64,000 bases of DNA, taken from contig NZ_MIEH01000002.1 of the NCBI RefSeq assembly GCF_001754075.1, positions 38,373 to 102,372 of the forward strand. Direction: 5' to 3'. Below the pieces are notes generated by a model. It did no database searches. It was not told where the DNA came from and was given only the letters and a program-made list of their open reading frames with translations. The stretch comes from Merdimonas faecis. GTDB taxonomy: Bacteria; Bacillota; Clostridia; Lachnospirales; Lachnospiraceae. Of this stretch, positions 20,049-28,369 are shown one piece after another; position 1 is the stretch's first letter; every line of letters begins with the position of its first letter. The translations under genes were made by a program, and so were the position numbers.

Positions 20049-20891
20049 ATGCGTGAGATTAATGTAAGCACGCTGACGGATGTGATCGAAAAGCTTTGTA
20101 TTGAAGCGAATAATCACTTGCCGTCGGATGTGAAATGTGCGATTAAGGATTGCCGTGCCTGTGAGGACGGAGAGATTGCAAAGGGTGTTCTGGACAATAT
20201 CATAGAAAATTTTGAGATTGCAGATAATGAGAATGTTCCGATCTGCCAGGATACAGGAATGGCCTGTGTCTTTCTGGAGATCGGACAGGACGTACACCTG
20301 ACAGGCGGTGACCTAAGGGAAGCCGTGGATGAGGGTGTGCGCCGCGGATACGACAAAGGATATCTGCGCAAATCTGTCGTAAAAGATCCGGTGCGCCGGG
20401 GAAATACCGGAGATAACACGCCGGCTATGCTCTATACGGAGATTGTTCCGGGCGAGCAGATTAAGGTGACGGTAGGCCCGAAGGGCTTTGGAAGTGAAAA
20501 TATGAGCCAGATCCGGATGTTTAAACCGTCTGCGGGACTACAGGGGATCAAAGACTTTATCCTGGAGGCTGTAGAGACAGCCGGACCGAATCCCTGCCCG
20601 CCTATGGTGGTGGGAGTCGGCATAGGCGGAACCTTTGATAAGTGTGCACTTCTTGCAAAAAAAGCTTTGATGAGACCGCTTGATTCTTCCAATCCGGATC
20701 CATTCTATGCGGATCTGGAAAGGGAGATGCTGGAAAAGATCAATGAGCTGGGCATCGGCCCCCAGGGATTCGGAGGAAAGACGACAGCCATCGGCCTGAA
20801 TATTGAAACATTGCCGACTCACATTGCAGGAATGCCCTGTGCGGTGAATATCAACTGTCATGTGACACGCCACAAAACGGAGGTGATATAA
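20049..20891 (+). CDS. Fe-S fumarate hydratase, alpha subunit
   Basis: N-terminal subunit of a two-subunit class I hydro-lyase (malate to fumarate; the tartrate dehydratase TtdA is a close relative). 280 residues. Cluster/active-site blocks: VPICQDTGMACVF, GNTGDNTPAM and NPCPPMVVGVGIGGTFDKC. AAAGGAG lies ahead of the ATG. The beta-subunit start directly follows the stop. Context with a fumarate reductase favours fumarase over tartrate dehydratase. The oxygen-labile cluster suits an obligate anaerobe. Confidence 0.9.
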   Translation: MREINVSTLTDVIEKLCIEANNHLPSDVKCAIKDCRACEDGEIAKGVLDNIIENFEIADNENVPICQDTGMACVFLEIGQDVHLTGGDLREAVDEGVRRGYDKGYLRKSVVKDPVRRGNTGDNTPAMLYTEIVPGEQIKVTVGPKGFGSENMSQIRMFKPSAGLQGIKDFILEAVETAGPNPCPPMVVGVGIGGTFDKCALLAKKALMRPLDSSNPDPFYADLEREMLEKINELGIGPQGFGGKTTAIGLNIETLPTHIAGMPCAVNINCHVTRHKTEVI

Positions 20892-21446
20892 ATGGCTAGA
20901 AAGATTACCTTACCGCTGACAGAAGAGCTGGCAAAGACCTTGCATGCAGGCGACCAGGTGCTGCTGACAGGCACTATTTACACATCCAGGGACGCCGGCC
21001 ATAAGAGAATGTGCGAGGCGCTGGCAAGGGGGGAAGAGCTTCCCTTTGACCCGACAGATGCAACCATTTATTATGTAGGCCCCACACCGGCGAAGCCGGG
21101 GCAGGTCATCGGCAGCGCCGGACCTACCACCAGCGGGCGTATGGATGCTTATGCGCCGACCATGATGTCGGTGGGCGCCAGAGGCATGATCGGGAAAGGA
21201 GCACGCCTCCCGGAAGTGGTAGACGCCATGAAAAAATACAGCGGCGTGTACTTTGGCGCCATCGGCGGCGCTGGCGCGCTGCTGGCCAAGTGCATCAAAA
21301 AAGCAGAGCTGATCGCCTATGAAGACCTGGGCGCAGAAGCCCTGCGGAAATTATATGTGGAAGATATGCCGCTTGTCGTTATCATTGACAGCGAAGGCAA
21401 TAACCTGTATGAGCAGGGACGGAAAAGATATCTGGAGAACAGGTAA
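20892..21446 (+). CDS. Fe-S fumarate hydratase, beta subunit
   Basis: 184-residue C-terminal subunit, matching the alpha subunit one base upstream. Signature blocks: YYVGPTPAKPGQVIGSAGPT, TTSGRMDAYAP and GKGARLPEVVDAMKKY. It completes a malate-fumarate-succinate branch when combined with the fumarate reductase. It is the last gene of the run; the 16-bp palindrome at 21451-21485 just downstream can act as the terminator. Confidence 0.9.
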   Translation: MARKITLPLTEELAKTLHAGDQVLLTGTIYTSRDAGHKRMCEALARGEELPFDPTDATIYYVGPTPAKPGQVIGSAGPTTSGRMDAYAPTMMSVGARGMIGKGARLPEVVDAMKKYSGVYFGAIGGAGALLAKCIKKAELIAYEDLGAEALRKLYVEDMPLVVIIDSEGNNLYEQGRKRYLENR

Positions 21447-21450
21447 AATC

Positions 21451-21529
21451 GGGGACGTACACTTTTTGCAAAAGTGTACGTCCCCAATTGCGTTTTGGGG
21501 TGTCCCTAATTGCATTTGCCCCTGTCCCC
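21451..21529 (+). repeat. 79-nt repeat, copy A (inverted relative to copy B)
   Basis: Opens with a perfect 16-bp hairpin (21451-21466 with 21470-21485, arms GGGGACGTACACTTTT) and continues with AATTGCGTTTTGGGG and GCCCCTGTCCCC. Its reverse complement aligns along its whole length with 22229-22307. The hairpin may also terminate the fumarase transcript. Confidence 0.8.
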
Positions 21530-21575
21530 AAATGAAATATTCTGATGAATTTATAACGGGAAATTGCTTAGTCCG

Positions 21576-21869
21576 ATGGCTTTTATTCGAAAAGGATTTT
21601 TGACAAAATTTAAGGTGGAAGAGTTTGAAGACCAATATATTTATGAACTGGAACGTATAGAACGCTACGGGGCGGACGAGGTTGAAAACATATATATGTT
21701 TTATCCGGGGTTCAGGGAAATTAGTGTAGAAGGCGCCAGGAAGGGCGACAGGCCAAAAGTAGAGCGGACAGTACCATTTCTGTATCATTGGGAAATGGAT
21801 AAAGACAACGACGCCTATAAGGTGACGATAGGAAAAGAGAAATATTATTTTGCGTGGCTCTTTAATTAA
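21576..21869 (+). CDS. Hypothetical protein, about 97 aa
   Basis: Not recognised. Soluble, acidic/aromatic sequence (KFKVEEFEDQYIYELERIER, then VPFLYHWEMDKDND, ending KEKYYFAWLFN). The ATG at 21576 is used; an in-frame TTG at 21564 is the alternative, and neither has a convincing ribosome site. Lies inside the 79-nt inverted repeats, so it may be cargo or debris of a small mobile unit. Confidence 0.45.
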   Translation: MAFIRKGFLTKFKVEEFEDQYIYELERIERYGADEVENIYMFYPGFREISVEGARKGDRPKVERTVPFLYHWEMDKDNDAYKVTIGKEKYYFAWLFN

Positions 21870-21926
21870 GCCATTGAATAGAGGGAAATTGCGGAGTGTC
21901 CTGGGGAAAAGGGGGCAGGGATACGA

Positions 21927-22214
21927 ATGAATTTTTTTGAAAAGATTGTTTTTGCTTCATTAGCGGGAAACATGCTCCTAAGCGCCGGTGTATGGGGATT
22001 CTGGATGAATCAGATCCCTATAGTAGCATTAAATGAAATATGGCTGATTGTTAATATCCTCTTGATTCCAGCCGGAGTCTTATGGAAAAAGAAAACATGC
22101 CGGTTTGAATTAGGGCTGATGACCATATTGTTGTCCCTGTTTTGTTTGTGCGGAAATACTTTTCTGCTTTTATTTTCGCTTAGTGTACGGAACGAAAATT
22201 TTCATGCATTATAG
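21927..22214 (+). CDS. Hypothetical membrane protein, 95 aa
   Basis: Not recognised. Three hydrophobic stretches (FEKIVFASLAGNMLLSAGVW, IWLIVNILLIPAGVLW and LMTILLSLFCLCGNTFLLLF) suggest a three-helix membrane protein. Start at 21927 after a GGGGGCAGGG stretch. Second gene inside the 79-nt inverted repeats. Composition differs from the enzyme genes on either side. Confidence 0.45.
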   Translation: MNFFEKIVFASLAGNMLLSAGVWGFWMNQIPIVALNEIWLIVNILLIPAGVLWKKKTCRFELGLMTILLSLFCLCGNTFLLLFSLSVRNENFHAL

Positions 22215-22228
22215 AGAAAATAACAAAA

Positions 22229-22307
22229 GGGGACAGGGGATAATGCAAAAAGGGACATAGACAAACGCAATTGGGGACGTAGACCAAGTGCAAAAGTGTA
22301 CGTCCCC
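22229..22307 (-). repeat. 79-nt repeat, copy B
   Basis: Inverted, diverged copy of 21451-21529 and exactly the same length. It starts GGGGACAGGGG and ends GTGTACGTCCCC. Its hairpin arms (GGGGACGT at 22273-22280, GTACGTCCCC at 22298-22307) have drifted from perfect pairing. Confidence 0.75.
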
Positions 22308-22325
22308 ATTACGTCAAAACAACTC

Positions 22326-22354
22326 TTGCGAAACGTACCGTAACATGATATACT
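22326..22354 (+). promoter_or_regulatory. Promoter for the CNNM/CorC gene
   Basis: TTGCGA (22326-22331), 17-nt spacer, TATACT (22349-22354). The expected start near 22361 falls inside the left arm of the hairpin at 22352-22384. Confidence 0.65.
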
Positions 22355-22389
22355 CCTTCTAAAATGATTTGTTTTAGGAGGAGTTTTTT
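22352..22389 (+). terminator. Terminator hairpin that includes the CNNM gene ribosome site
   Basis: Thirteen-bp stem with one G-U pair (22352-22364 with 22372-22384), 7-nt loop, then six T. The right arm contains AGGAGGAG, the ribosome site of the gene at 22393. Read-through RNA from upstream would terminate or hide the site; RNA from the local promoter lacks most of the left arm. Confidence 0.65.
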
Positions 22390-22392
22390 ATT

Positions 22393-23730
22393 ATGGACGC
22401 AGACCCTGCGGGGACTAGTATTATTTTCACATTAGTGCTGTTATTGTTTTTTACCCTGATGAATGCCTACTTTGCGGGAGCAGAGATGGCGGTTGTATCC
22501 GTAAACAAGACAAGGATACATACGCTGGCAGCGGATGGAAACAAGAAAGCGAAATTGATCGAGGGCTTATTTGAAGACTCGACTAAATTTTTGTCTACAA
22601 TTCAGGTGGCGATCACATTTGCGGGATTCTATTCCAGTGCATCTGCGGCAGCCGGGCTGGCACCGTATGTGGCGGAGTGGCTGCAGAACTTTGAGATTCC
22701 ATACAGCAGTGGAATTGCAAGAAACGGCCTGACCTTGATTTTGATGTTTTTTAATCTGGTGTTTGGCGAACTTGTACCCAAAAGGATCGCACTTCAGAAG
22801 GCAGAAGCCTTTTCTATGCTGACGGTCATGCCGATCCACTATATTTCGATCGTGCTTTCACCGTTTATCAAACTTCTTTCTGTATCTACAAAAGTGGTAT
22901 TAAAAGCTTTGCATATGAAGACAGAAGACCAGGAGGAGGCCGTAACAGAGGAAGAGATTAAAGCGCTTCTAAAGATGGGAAATGAGACAGGAACCTTTGA
23001 CGACGAGGAACGGGAGATGATTGATTCCGTATTTGCATTTGACGATCGGACGGCAAGGGAGCTGATGGTCCCGAGAAGGGATGTGTTTACCCTGGACATA
23101 GAAGAGCCTTTTGAAGAGATGATTGATGAGATTCTGGAGTCCCGGCATTCACGAATTCCGGTATATGAAGAAAATATCGACAATATTATCGGTGTTCTAT
23201 ATGTCAAGGATGTGATGATCGAGCTGAGAAAATCTCAGACAGCTAAGATGGATATCCGGAGTATGCTTCATAAAGCATTTTTCGTGCCGGAGACCAAGGA
23301 GGCGGACGCACTGTTCCGTGAGATGCAGAAGGCAAGAAAACGAATGGCAATCCTGGTGGATGAGTATGGAGGCTTTTCTGGTATCGTGACCATTGAGGAT
23401 CTGGTAGAAGAAATCATGGGTGATATTAATGAAGAGTATGAAGAAGTTGAGCCGGAGATTGTTAAGCTGGACGAGCAGACCTACCTTCTGGATGGAGGAA
23501 TGCAGATCTGGGATCTGAATGAGGAACTGGAGCTTTCTCTGGAAACAGAAAACTATGATACTCTGTCAGGATATCTGACAGAACAGCTGGGATATATCCC
23601 AAGCGAAGGCAGCAATGATGTGGTAGAAATCAAAGAAGATGGTTTGACCTTTGTGGTAGAGGAGGTAAAGGACAAGCGTATCACCAGGGTACGCCTGCAT
23701 ATTGAACCCCCCGCTGAAGAGGAAGAATAA
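22393..23730 (+). CDS. CNNM/CorC-HlyC family membrane protein
   Basis: 445 residues: an N-terminal CNNM (DUF21) domain with about four helices (IIFTLVLLLFFTLMNAYFAG, ending LILMFFNLVFGELVPKRIAL), a CBS pair at about 200-330 (RELMVPRRDVFTLDIEEPFE, then ILVDEYGGFSGIVTIEDLVE) and a C-terminal CorC/HlyC domain (TYLLDGGMQIWDLNE). Family members handle Mg2+ or Co2+ efflux or magnesium balance; the old name haemolysin is misleading. No Mg2+ riboswitch was seen; the notable control feature is the hairpin over its ribosome site. A terminator follows the stop. Confidence 0.9.
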   Translation: MDADPAGTSIIFTLVLLLFFTLMNAYFAGAEMAVVSVNKTRIHTLAADGNKKAKLIEGLFEDSTKFLSTIQVAITFAGFYSSASAAAGLAPYVAEWLQNFEIPYSSGIARNGLTLILMFFNLVFGELVPKRIALQKAEAFSMLTVMPIHYISIVLSPFIKLLSVSTKVVLKALHMKTEDQEEAVTEEEIKALLKMGNETGTFDDEEREMIDSVFAFDDRTARELMVPRRDVFTLDIEEPFEEMIDEILESRHSRIPVYEENIDNIIGVLYVKDVMIELRKSQTAKMDIRSMLHKAFFVPETKEADALFREMQKARKRMAILVDEYGGFSGIVTIEDLVEEIMGDINEEYEEVEPEIVKLDEQTYLLDGGMQIWDLNEELELSLETENYDTLSGYLTEQLGYIPSEGSNDVVEIKEDGLTFVVEEVKDKRITRVRLHIEPPAEEEE

Positions 23731-23742
23731 GAAATAAAACAG

Positions 23743-23793
23743 ACAGCATCTGGCCGTGTGAAATACGAAGGCCAGGTGTTGTTTTCTTTTTTT
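23743..23793 (+). terminator. Terminator after the CNNM gene
   Basis: Thirteen-bp stem with two G-U pairs (23743-23755 with 23770-23782) and a long T-rich tail (TTTTCTTTTTTT). Confidence 0.75.
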
Positions 23794-23856
23794 GCCCGTT
23801 TTATAATAAAATGAGAGTGCAAAATCAACGGATGAAAAAGAAAGGATGAGTGGCCA

Positions 23857-24726
23857 ATGGAATATGAGGGTCAGATCTGCAGGGCTCCTATGGAACGGGC
23901 GTCTTTTATGCTGCCAGTGGTGGTTGGGTGTGCTTATAACCGATGCAAATTTTGTGATCTATTTAAGCATTTAAAATATCGGGAACTTCCTCTTGAACAG
24001 ATTGAAGAAGAATTAAAGCGTGTCAGGGACATTGGCGGAAATCCCAGGAGAGTATTTCTGGGAGACGGCAGTGCATTTACGCTTTCCGTGGAAAAGCTGC
24101 TTGCGGTTCTTGATCTTATACATCAGTATTTCCCGGGATGTGAGAGTGTCAACATGGATGCAACGGTGAGCAGCATCCTTAATAAAACTCCGAAGGAACT
24201 GAAAACTTTATATGAAAACGGGGTGCGCCATCTGTATATCGGTATTGAGAGCGGGCTTGATGACGTGCTTCGGTTTATGGATAAGGATCATGGCCTTTTG
24301 GAAGCGTATGAAGCGGCATCACAGCTGAATAGAGCAGGGCTTATTTTTGACGCCCACATTATGACCGGCGTGGCGGGAAAAGGGAGAGGAATAGAAAATG
24401 CCAAGGCTCTTGCAGAGTTTTTTAACCGGACCAGGCCAAAGCATGTTGTGAATTTTTCGATGTTTCTTCACCGGAAACTCGCTTTATACCGGGAGATTCA
24501 GGCGGGCAATTTTGCTCCGGCAGACGAACTGGAGAATCTGAAAGAAGAACGATACCTGATAGGGCATCTGGAGGCCCAAGATGGAATCATCTACGACGGC
24601 TTCCACGATTTTCTGGAATTCCGGGTGCGGGGACGTCTTCCGGAGGACCGGGAAAAGATGCTTGGAAAACTTGACGGCGTTATAGAAACAAATGTTGGAC
24701 AGGGGGTATATGCCTATATAGGATAA
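23857..24726 (+). CDS. Radical SAM protein of unknown function
   Basis: 289 residues with an Elp3/YgiQ-like radical SAM core. The cluster motif is VGCAYNRCKFC, spacing CX4CX2C instead of the standard CX3CX2C; this spacing is known in related Firmicute proteins. SAM-binding/strand blocks: VFLGDGSAFTLS, VNMDATVSSIL, LYIGIESGLDDVLRFMDKD and DAHIMTGVAGKGRGIENA. No extra cluster domain and no obvious substrate partner nearby. It is the last chromosomal gene before the ICE; its stop is about 30 nt from the left repeat. Confidence 0.83.
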   Translation: MEYEGQICRAPMERASFMLPVVVGCAYNRCKFCDLFKHLKYRELPLEQIEEELKRVRDIGGNPRRVFLGDGSAFTLSVEKLLAVLDLIHQYFPGCESVNMDATVSSILNKTPKELKTLYENGVRHLYIGIESGLDDVLRFMDKDHGLLEAYEAASQLNRAGLIFDAHIMTGVAGKGRGIENAKALAEFFNRTRPKHVVNFSMFLHRKLALYREIQAGNFAPADELENLKEERYLIGHLEAQDGIIYDGFHDFLEFRVRGRLPEDREKMLGKLDGVIETNVGQGVYAYIG

Positions 24727-24757
24727 GAAGGATAAAAAGAAGGATAAGAAGAAATTA

Positions 24758-24774
24758 AAAAAATTAGCACTCAA
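24758..24774 (+). repeat. Left attachment repeat of the ICE
   Basis: AAAAAATTAGCACTCAA, identical to 50228-50244. It carries the left half-site TTAGCACTC of a CIRCE operator, but the sequence to its right is ICE DNA. Confidence 0.85.
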
Positions 24775-25030
24775 TACTTGTTATCGCAGTGTGGCTTTTG
24801 TCTAACTTCATAGAGTGCCGTAAGTGCCTATTTATGGGTGTTTCTCGGATTTTATGATTTTATCTCAACTCGTCAGAAATCGTCATTTTATAAAAAATTG
24901 GTGTCAAAATTGGTGTCAATCAGCAGAGAGATACCTTTTCTTGTTACAGTATATCAGTATCACAAATTGTAAAATTGAATATCGCAAGTAGATTATGGAA
25001 CGCCGATATTAACGTTCCTTTTCTATTTCC
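24775..25030. other. ICE left end, no gene
   Basis: About 250 nt without a supported gene. Holds the tandem arm-type motif at 24898-24920 and leads to the leader hairpin at 25031. No clear promoter was identified. Confidence 0.5.
24898..24920 (+). repeat. Candidate integrase arm sites, left end
   Basis: Two tandem copies of TTGGTGTCAA, also present near the right end in the same orientation. Tn916-type integrases bind short arm repeats inside each end; this assignment is inferred. Confidence 0.45.
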
Positions 25031-25056
25031 AGCCGTTCAGAAATGGACGGCTTTTT
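25031..25056 (+). terminator. Leader hairpin before the adhesin gene
   Basis: AGCCGTTC pairs with GGACGGCT, followed by CTTTTTCTATATCC. One of four similar hairpins placed before ICE gene modules (also 29811, 34145 and 35441). Confidence 0.55.
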
Positions 25057-25089
25057 CTATATCCAAACGAAAGGAGAATTTTAAAAGCT

Positions 25090-28000
25090 ATGAAAAAGAT
25101 ATTGAAGCGATTAGCCACAGGCTTCCTTGCCTTTGCGACTATCGTTACCGCTTTGCCGACAACGGCAGTCCACGCTTCCGAGAAGCAATACTGGACAGAA
25201 AGTGCCGAGCGTGTCGGTATTGTTGAAAAAGTAATGAATGACGGCTCTATCGGTTCGACATTCAATGAGGGACACATGACCGTTGAGGGCGAGGACGCTT
25301 TCTGCGTGGATATTAACACCAACTTCAAGAACGGCTATAAGACCAGAGCTGACGCAAGCACACGCATGAGCTACGACCAGATTTCAGATGTTGCCCTCTC
25401 AATCGAGTATGTCAATCAGTATGTGCAGAGCCACAGCGGATTGAGCAGTCAGCATATCTACCTTTTGAAACAGTGCGTCGTATGGCAGAGATTGAGTGTT
25501 CATCTGGGCTGGCAATGCGATAACGTCAGAGCTTCCTATGATGAAATCCCAAAGGCGATACAGGACGAGGTGTACGCTGGGGCGAAAGCCTTTGCCAGCG
25601 AGAACAAAGGACGCTATGAATGTGGCGGTTATATCTACTCTGGCGAGGGACAGGACATTGGACAGTTCTGGGCGAAACTTGCCGTAGGAAATGCCACCCT
25701 TAAAAAGACTTCCAGTAATGCCAGCATTACCGACGGGAACGGGCTTTACTCTATCGCTGGTGCGACTTATGGTGTCTATTCTGATAAGGGCTGCACAAAA
25801 CAGCTTGCCACACTTACGACTGATAACAGCGGGAACACTGATACCGTGGAAGTAAAGGCTGGTACAGTCTACATCAAAGAGCTTTCCGCTCCTGCTGGCT
25901 ACAAGGTGGATAATACAGTGTATTCCTTAAATGTGGAAGCTGGCAAGACGGCAACGCTCAATGTATCAGATACGCCAAAGGTTACAGATACCCTTATCGA
26001 GCTTTTCAAGATTGACATGGAAACCCAGAAAGACGCTCCACAGGGCGACGCTTCCCTAGAGGGTGCGGAGTTCACATGGAAATTCTATGCGGGACACTAT
26101 ACCGCTGACAATCTCCCCAGCGAGCCGACAAAAACATGGGTGACAAAGACAATCGCTGAAAAGGACAGCGACGGCACTATCCATTACGTTTCCCGCCTTT
26201 CTGATGAATACAAGGTATCTGGGGACAGCTTCTATACACAGGATGGAAAGAACGTGCTTCCTTTAGGAACGCTGACCGTTGAGGAAACGAAAGCTCCTAA
26301 CGGCTATCTTCTTGACGGTGCATATATGCAGGCAAATGGTAGCGAGGAACAGATTAAGGGAATGTACCTTACACAGATTACCGAGGACGGCGACATTGCC
26401 GTACTGTCTGGAAGCAATCAGTATCATGTATCAGATAAAATCATTAGAGGTGGTGTAAAAATCCAGAAAAGAGATTTAGAAACCAGCGATACCAAAGGTC
26501 AAGGTAGTGCGACCTTGAAAGACGCTGAATTTGAAATCATTTCCCTTAATGACAATGCCGTACTTGTCGAGGGCAAGCTCTACAATAAAGGCGAAGTGGT
26601 AAAGACAATCCTTGCCGACATTGAGGGCGTGGCTTCTACTTCTGCCGATTTACTTCCTTACGGGAAATACCGTATCGAGGAAAGCAAAGCACCAGAGGGC
26701 TATTTGACGGATGGTGCAGAACCGATTGAATTTGAAATCACAGAGGACGGAAAAATCGTTGACCTTACAGGGACAGACACTTCCATTTACAATCAAGTGA
26801 AGCGTGGCGACCTAGAGGGTGTCAAGATTGGAGCTGGCACACACCAGCGTCTTGCGGGAGTTCCGTTTAGGATCACAAGCAAGACCACAGGTGAGAGCCA
26901 CATTATCGTGACAGATGATAACGGGCAGTTCTCCACTTCTTCTGACTGGGCTTCCCACAAGCACAACACCAACGCAGGAAAGACCAGCGAGGACGGTATC
27001 TGGTTTGGAACAAGTGAGCCAGACGACAGCAAGGGTGCATTGCTTTACGATACCTATATCATTGAGGAATTACGCTGTGAGGGCAACAAAGGCTTTGAGC
27101 TTATCCCGCCGTTTGAAATCGTAGTATCCAGAAACAATGTGACCGTTGACTTAGGGACACTCACTGATGAATACGAGAAAGAAATCTCTATCCATACCAC
27201 AGCCACAGGCAAGGACGGCGAGAAGTCTATCGTAGCTGGCAAAGAGGTAACAATCATTGATACGGTTACCCTTGACGGGCTGGAAAAAGGCACAAAATAT
27301 CAGCTTGTAGGCTGGCAGATGTTGAAAGAGGAAAACGCCGAGCTTCTTATCGACGGACAGCGTGTGGAAAGTGATTACACATTCACAGCCGACAGCGAAG
27401 AAATGAAGATTGAAATGGAATATACGTTCAACGCTTCTTCTCTGGGCGGTCAGAACCTTGTAACCTTTGAGGAACTTTACGACCTTTCCAATGAGGACGA
27501 GCCTGTAAAGGTGGCAGAACACAAGGACATTGACGACGAGGGACAGACTGTGCTTATCACAGAGCGTATCATCTCTATCCATACCACAGCGACCAGCGAG
27601 GACGGAAAGAAAGAGATTGAAGCAGGAAAAGACGTGACAATCATTGATACCGTTACCCTTGACGGATTGGAAATCGGCACAAAGTATCAGCTCAAAGGCT
27701 GGCAGATGATTAAGGACGAAAACGCCGAGCTTATCATCAATGGTGAGCGTGTCGAGAATGACTATACCTTTACTGCCGACAGTGAAAGCATGGAAGTCCA
27801 GATTGCCTTTACATTCGACGCTTCCGAGCTGGGCGGGAAAGAGCTTGTGACCTTTGAGGAATTATACGATTTGAGCAATCCAGACGAACCGACAAAGGTT
27901 ACAGAGCATAAGGACATTGAGGACGACGGGCAGACGGTGACAATCACAGAAGTACCAGAAACGCCAGAAGAACCAACAGAGCCAGAACAGCCGACCACAC

Positions 28001-28134
28001 CAGATACACCGAGCAAGACAACGGACGCTCCAAAGACAGGTGATAATACAAATATTGCCTTATTCTTAGGGCTTCTTGTTCTTTCTGGTGCAGGCGTGGC
28101 AGGAACATACTTCTTCAAGCGTAGACGCTCATAA
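25090..28134 (+). CDS. Thioester-domain, VaFE-repeat surface adhesin with sortase signal
   Basis: Cell-wall-anchored protein of 1014 residues. Signal peptide (KRLATGFLAFATIVTALPTTAVHA, cleaved after AVHA). Then a thioester domain: Cys72 in AFCVDI and Gln128 in LLKQCVVWQ, the Cys-Gln pair that forms the internal bond used to attach covalently to host proteins. Several SpaA/Cna-B-like modules follow (YIKELSAPAGYKV, LTVEETKAPNGYLLDGA, YRIEESKAPEGYLTDGA), then two VaFE/T-Q-ester repeats (each ISIHTTAT...VTFEELYDLSN). A Pro/Thr stalk and sorting signal APKTGD, a helix and the tail KRRRS complete it. Role inferred: adhesion to host or mucus, or cell-cell contact during transfer. Confidence 0.9.
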   Translation: MKKILKRLATGFLAFATIVTALPTTAVHASEKQYWTESAERVGIVEKVMNDGSIGSTFNEGHMTVEGEDAFCVDINTNFKNGYKTRADASTRMSYDQISDVALSIEYVNQYVQSHSGLSSQHIYLLKQCVVWQRLSVHLGWQCDNVRASYDEIPKAIQDEVYAGAKAFASENKGRYECGGYIYSGEGQDIGQFWAKLAVGNATLKKTSSNASITDGNGLYSIAGATYGVYSDKGCTKQLATLTTDNSGNTDTVEVKAGTVYIKELSAPAGYKVDNTVYSLNVEAGKTATLNVSDTPKVTDTLIELFKIDMETQKDAPQGDASLEGAEFTWKFYAGHYTADNLPSEPTKTWVTKTIAEKDSDGTIHYVSRLSDEYKVSGDSFYTQDGKNVLPLGTLTVEETKAPNGYLLDGAYMQANGSEEQIKGMYLTQITEDGDIAVLSGSNQYHVSDKIIRGGVKIQKRDLETSDTKGQGSATLKDAEFEIISLNDNAVLVEGKLYNKGEVVKTILADIEGVASTSADLLPYGKYRIEESKAPEGYLTDGAEPIEFEITEDGKIVDLTGTDTSIYNQVKRGDLEGVKIGAGTHQRLAGVPFRITSKTTGESHIIVTDDNGQFSTSSDWASHKHNTNAGKTSEDGIWFGTSEPDDSKGALLYDTYIIEELRCEGNKGFELIPPFEIVVSRNNVTVDLGTLTDEYEKEISIHTTATGKDGEKSIVAGKEVTIIDTVTLDGLEKGTKYQLVGWQMLKEENAELLIDGQRVESDYTFTADSEEMKIEMEYTFNASSLGGQNLVTFEELYDLSNEDEPVKVAEHKDIDDEGQTVLITERIISIHTTATSEDGKKEIEAGKDVTIIDTVTLDGLEIGTKYQLKGWQMIKDENAELIINGERVENDYTFTADSESMEVQIAFTFDASELGGKELVTFEELYDLSNPDEPTKVTEHKDIEDDGQTVTITEVPETPEEPTEPEQPTTPDTPSKTTDAPKTGDNTNIALFLGLLVLSGAGVAGTYFFKRRRS

Positions 28135-28247
28135 TCGGGCGGTCTGCTTATGATGATGAAGAAATCACGTTCCCCGCCGATACATGGAAACGGTGGAGCT
28201 TCCCTTTATTCAGGCTTGTCCGCCACCCACCTGTAAGCACACGGACA

Positions 28248-28316
28248 GTCAAGGGTGCTTTTAAGCATTTACCTGCCCTTGACGGTCTGGGGGCTTGCTG
28301 GTATCACACCACCAGC
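28248..28316 (+). other. Hairpins in the gap between adhesin and orf23
   Basis: The 235-nt gap has GTCAAGGG/CCCTTGAC (28248-28255, 28276-28283) and a GCTGGT/ACCAGC stem near 28296-28316. A 28-codon reading frame (28150-28236) is present but has no coding support. Function unknown. Confidence 0.35.
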
Positions 28317-28369
28317 CAGAATAAAAGCATGAACAATCAACAGATTTTATAGAAATGAGGTATGAACAC

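Noticed and set aside
24764..24830. A second complete CIRCE operator at the left end
   Set aside because: Only TTAGCACTC is present; no GAGTGCTAA-like half lies at the 9-nt distance.
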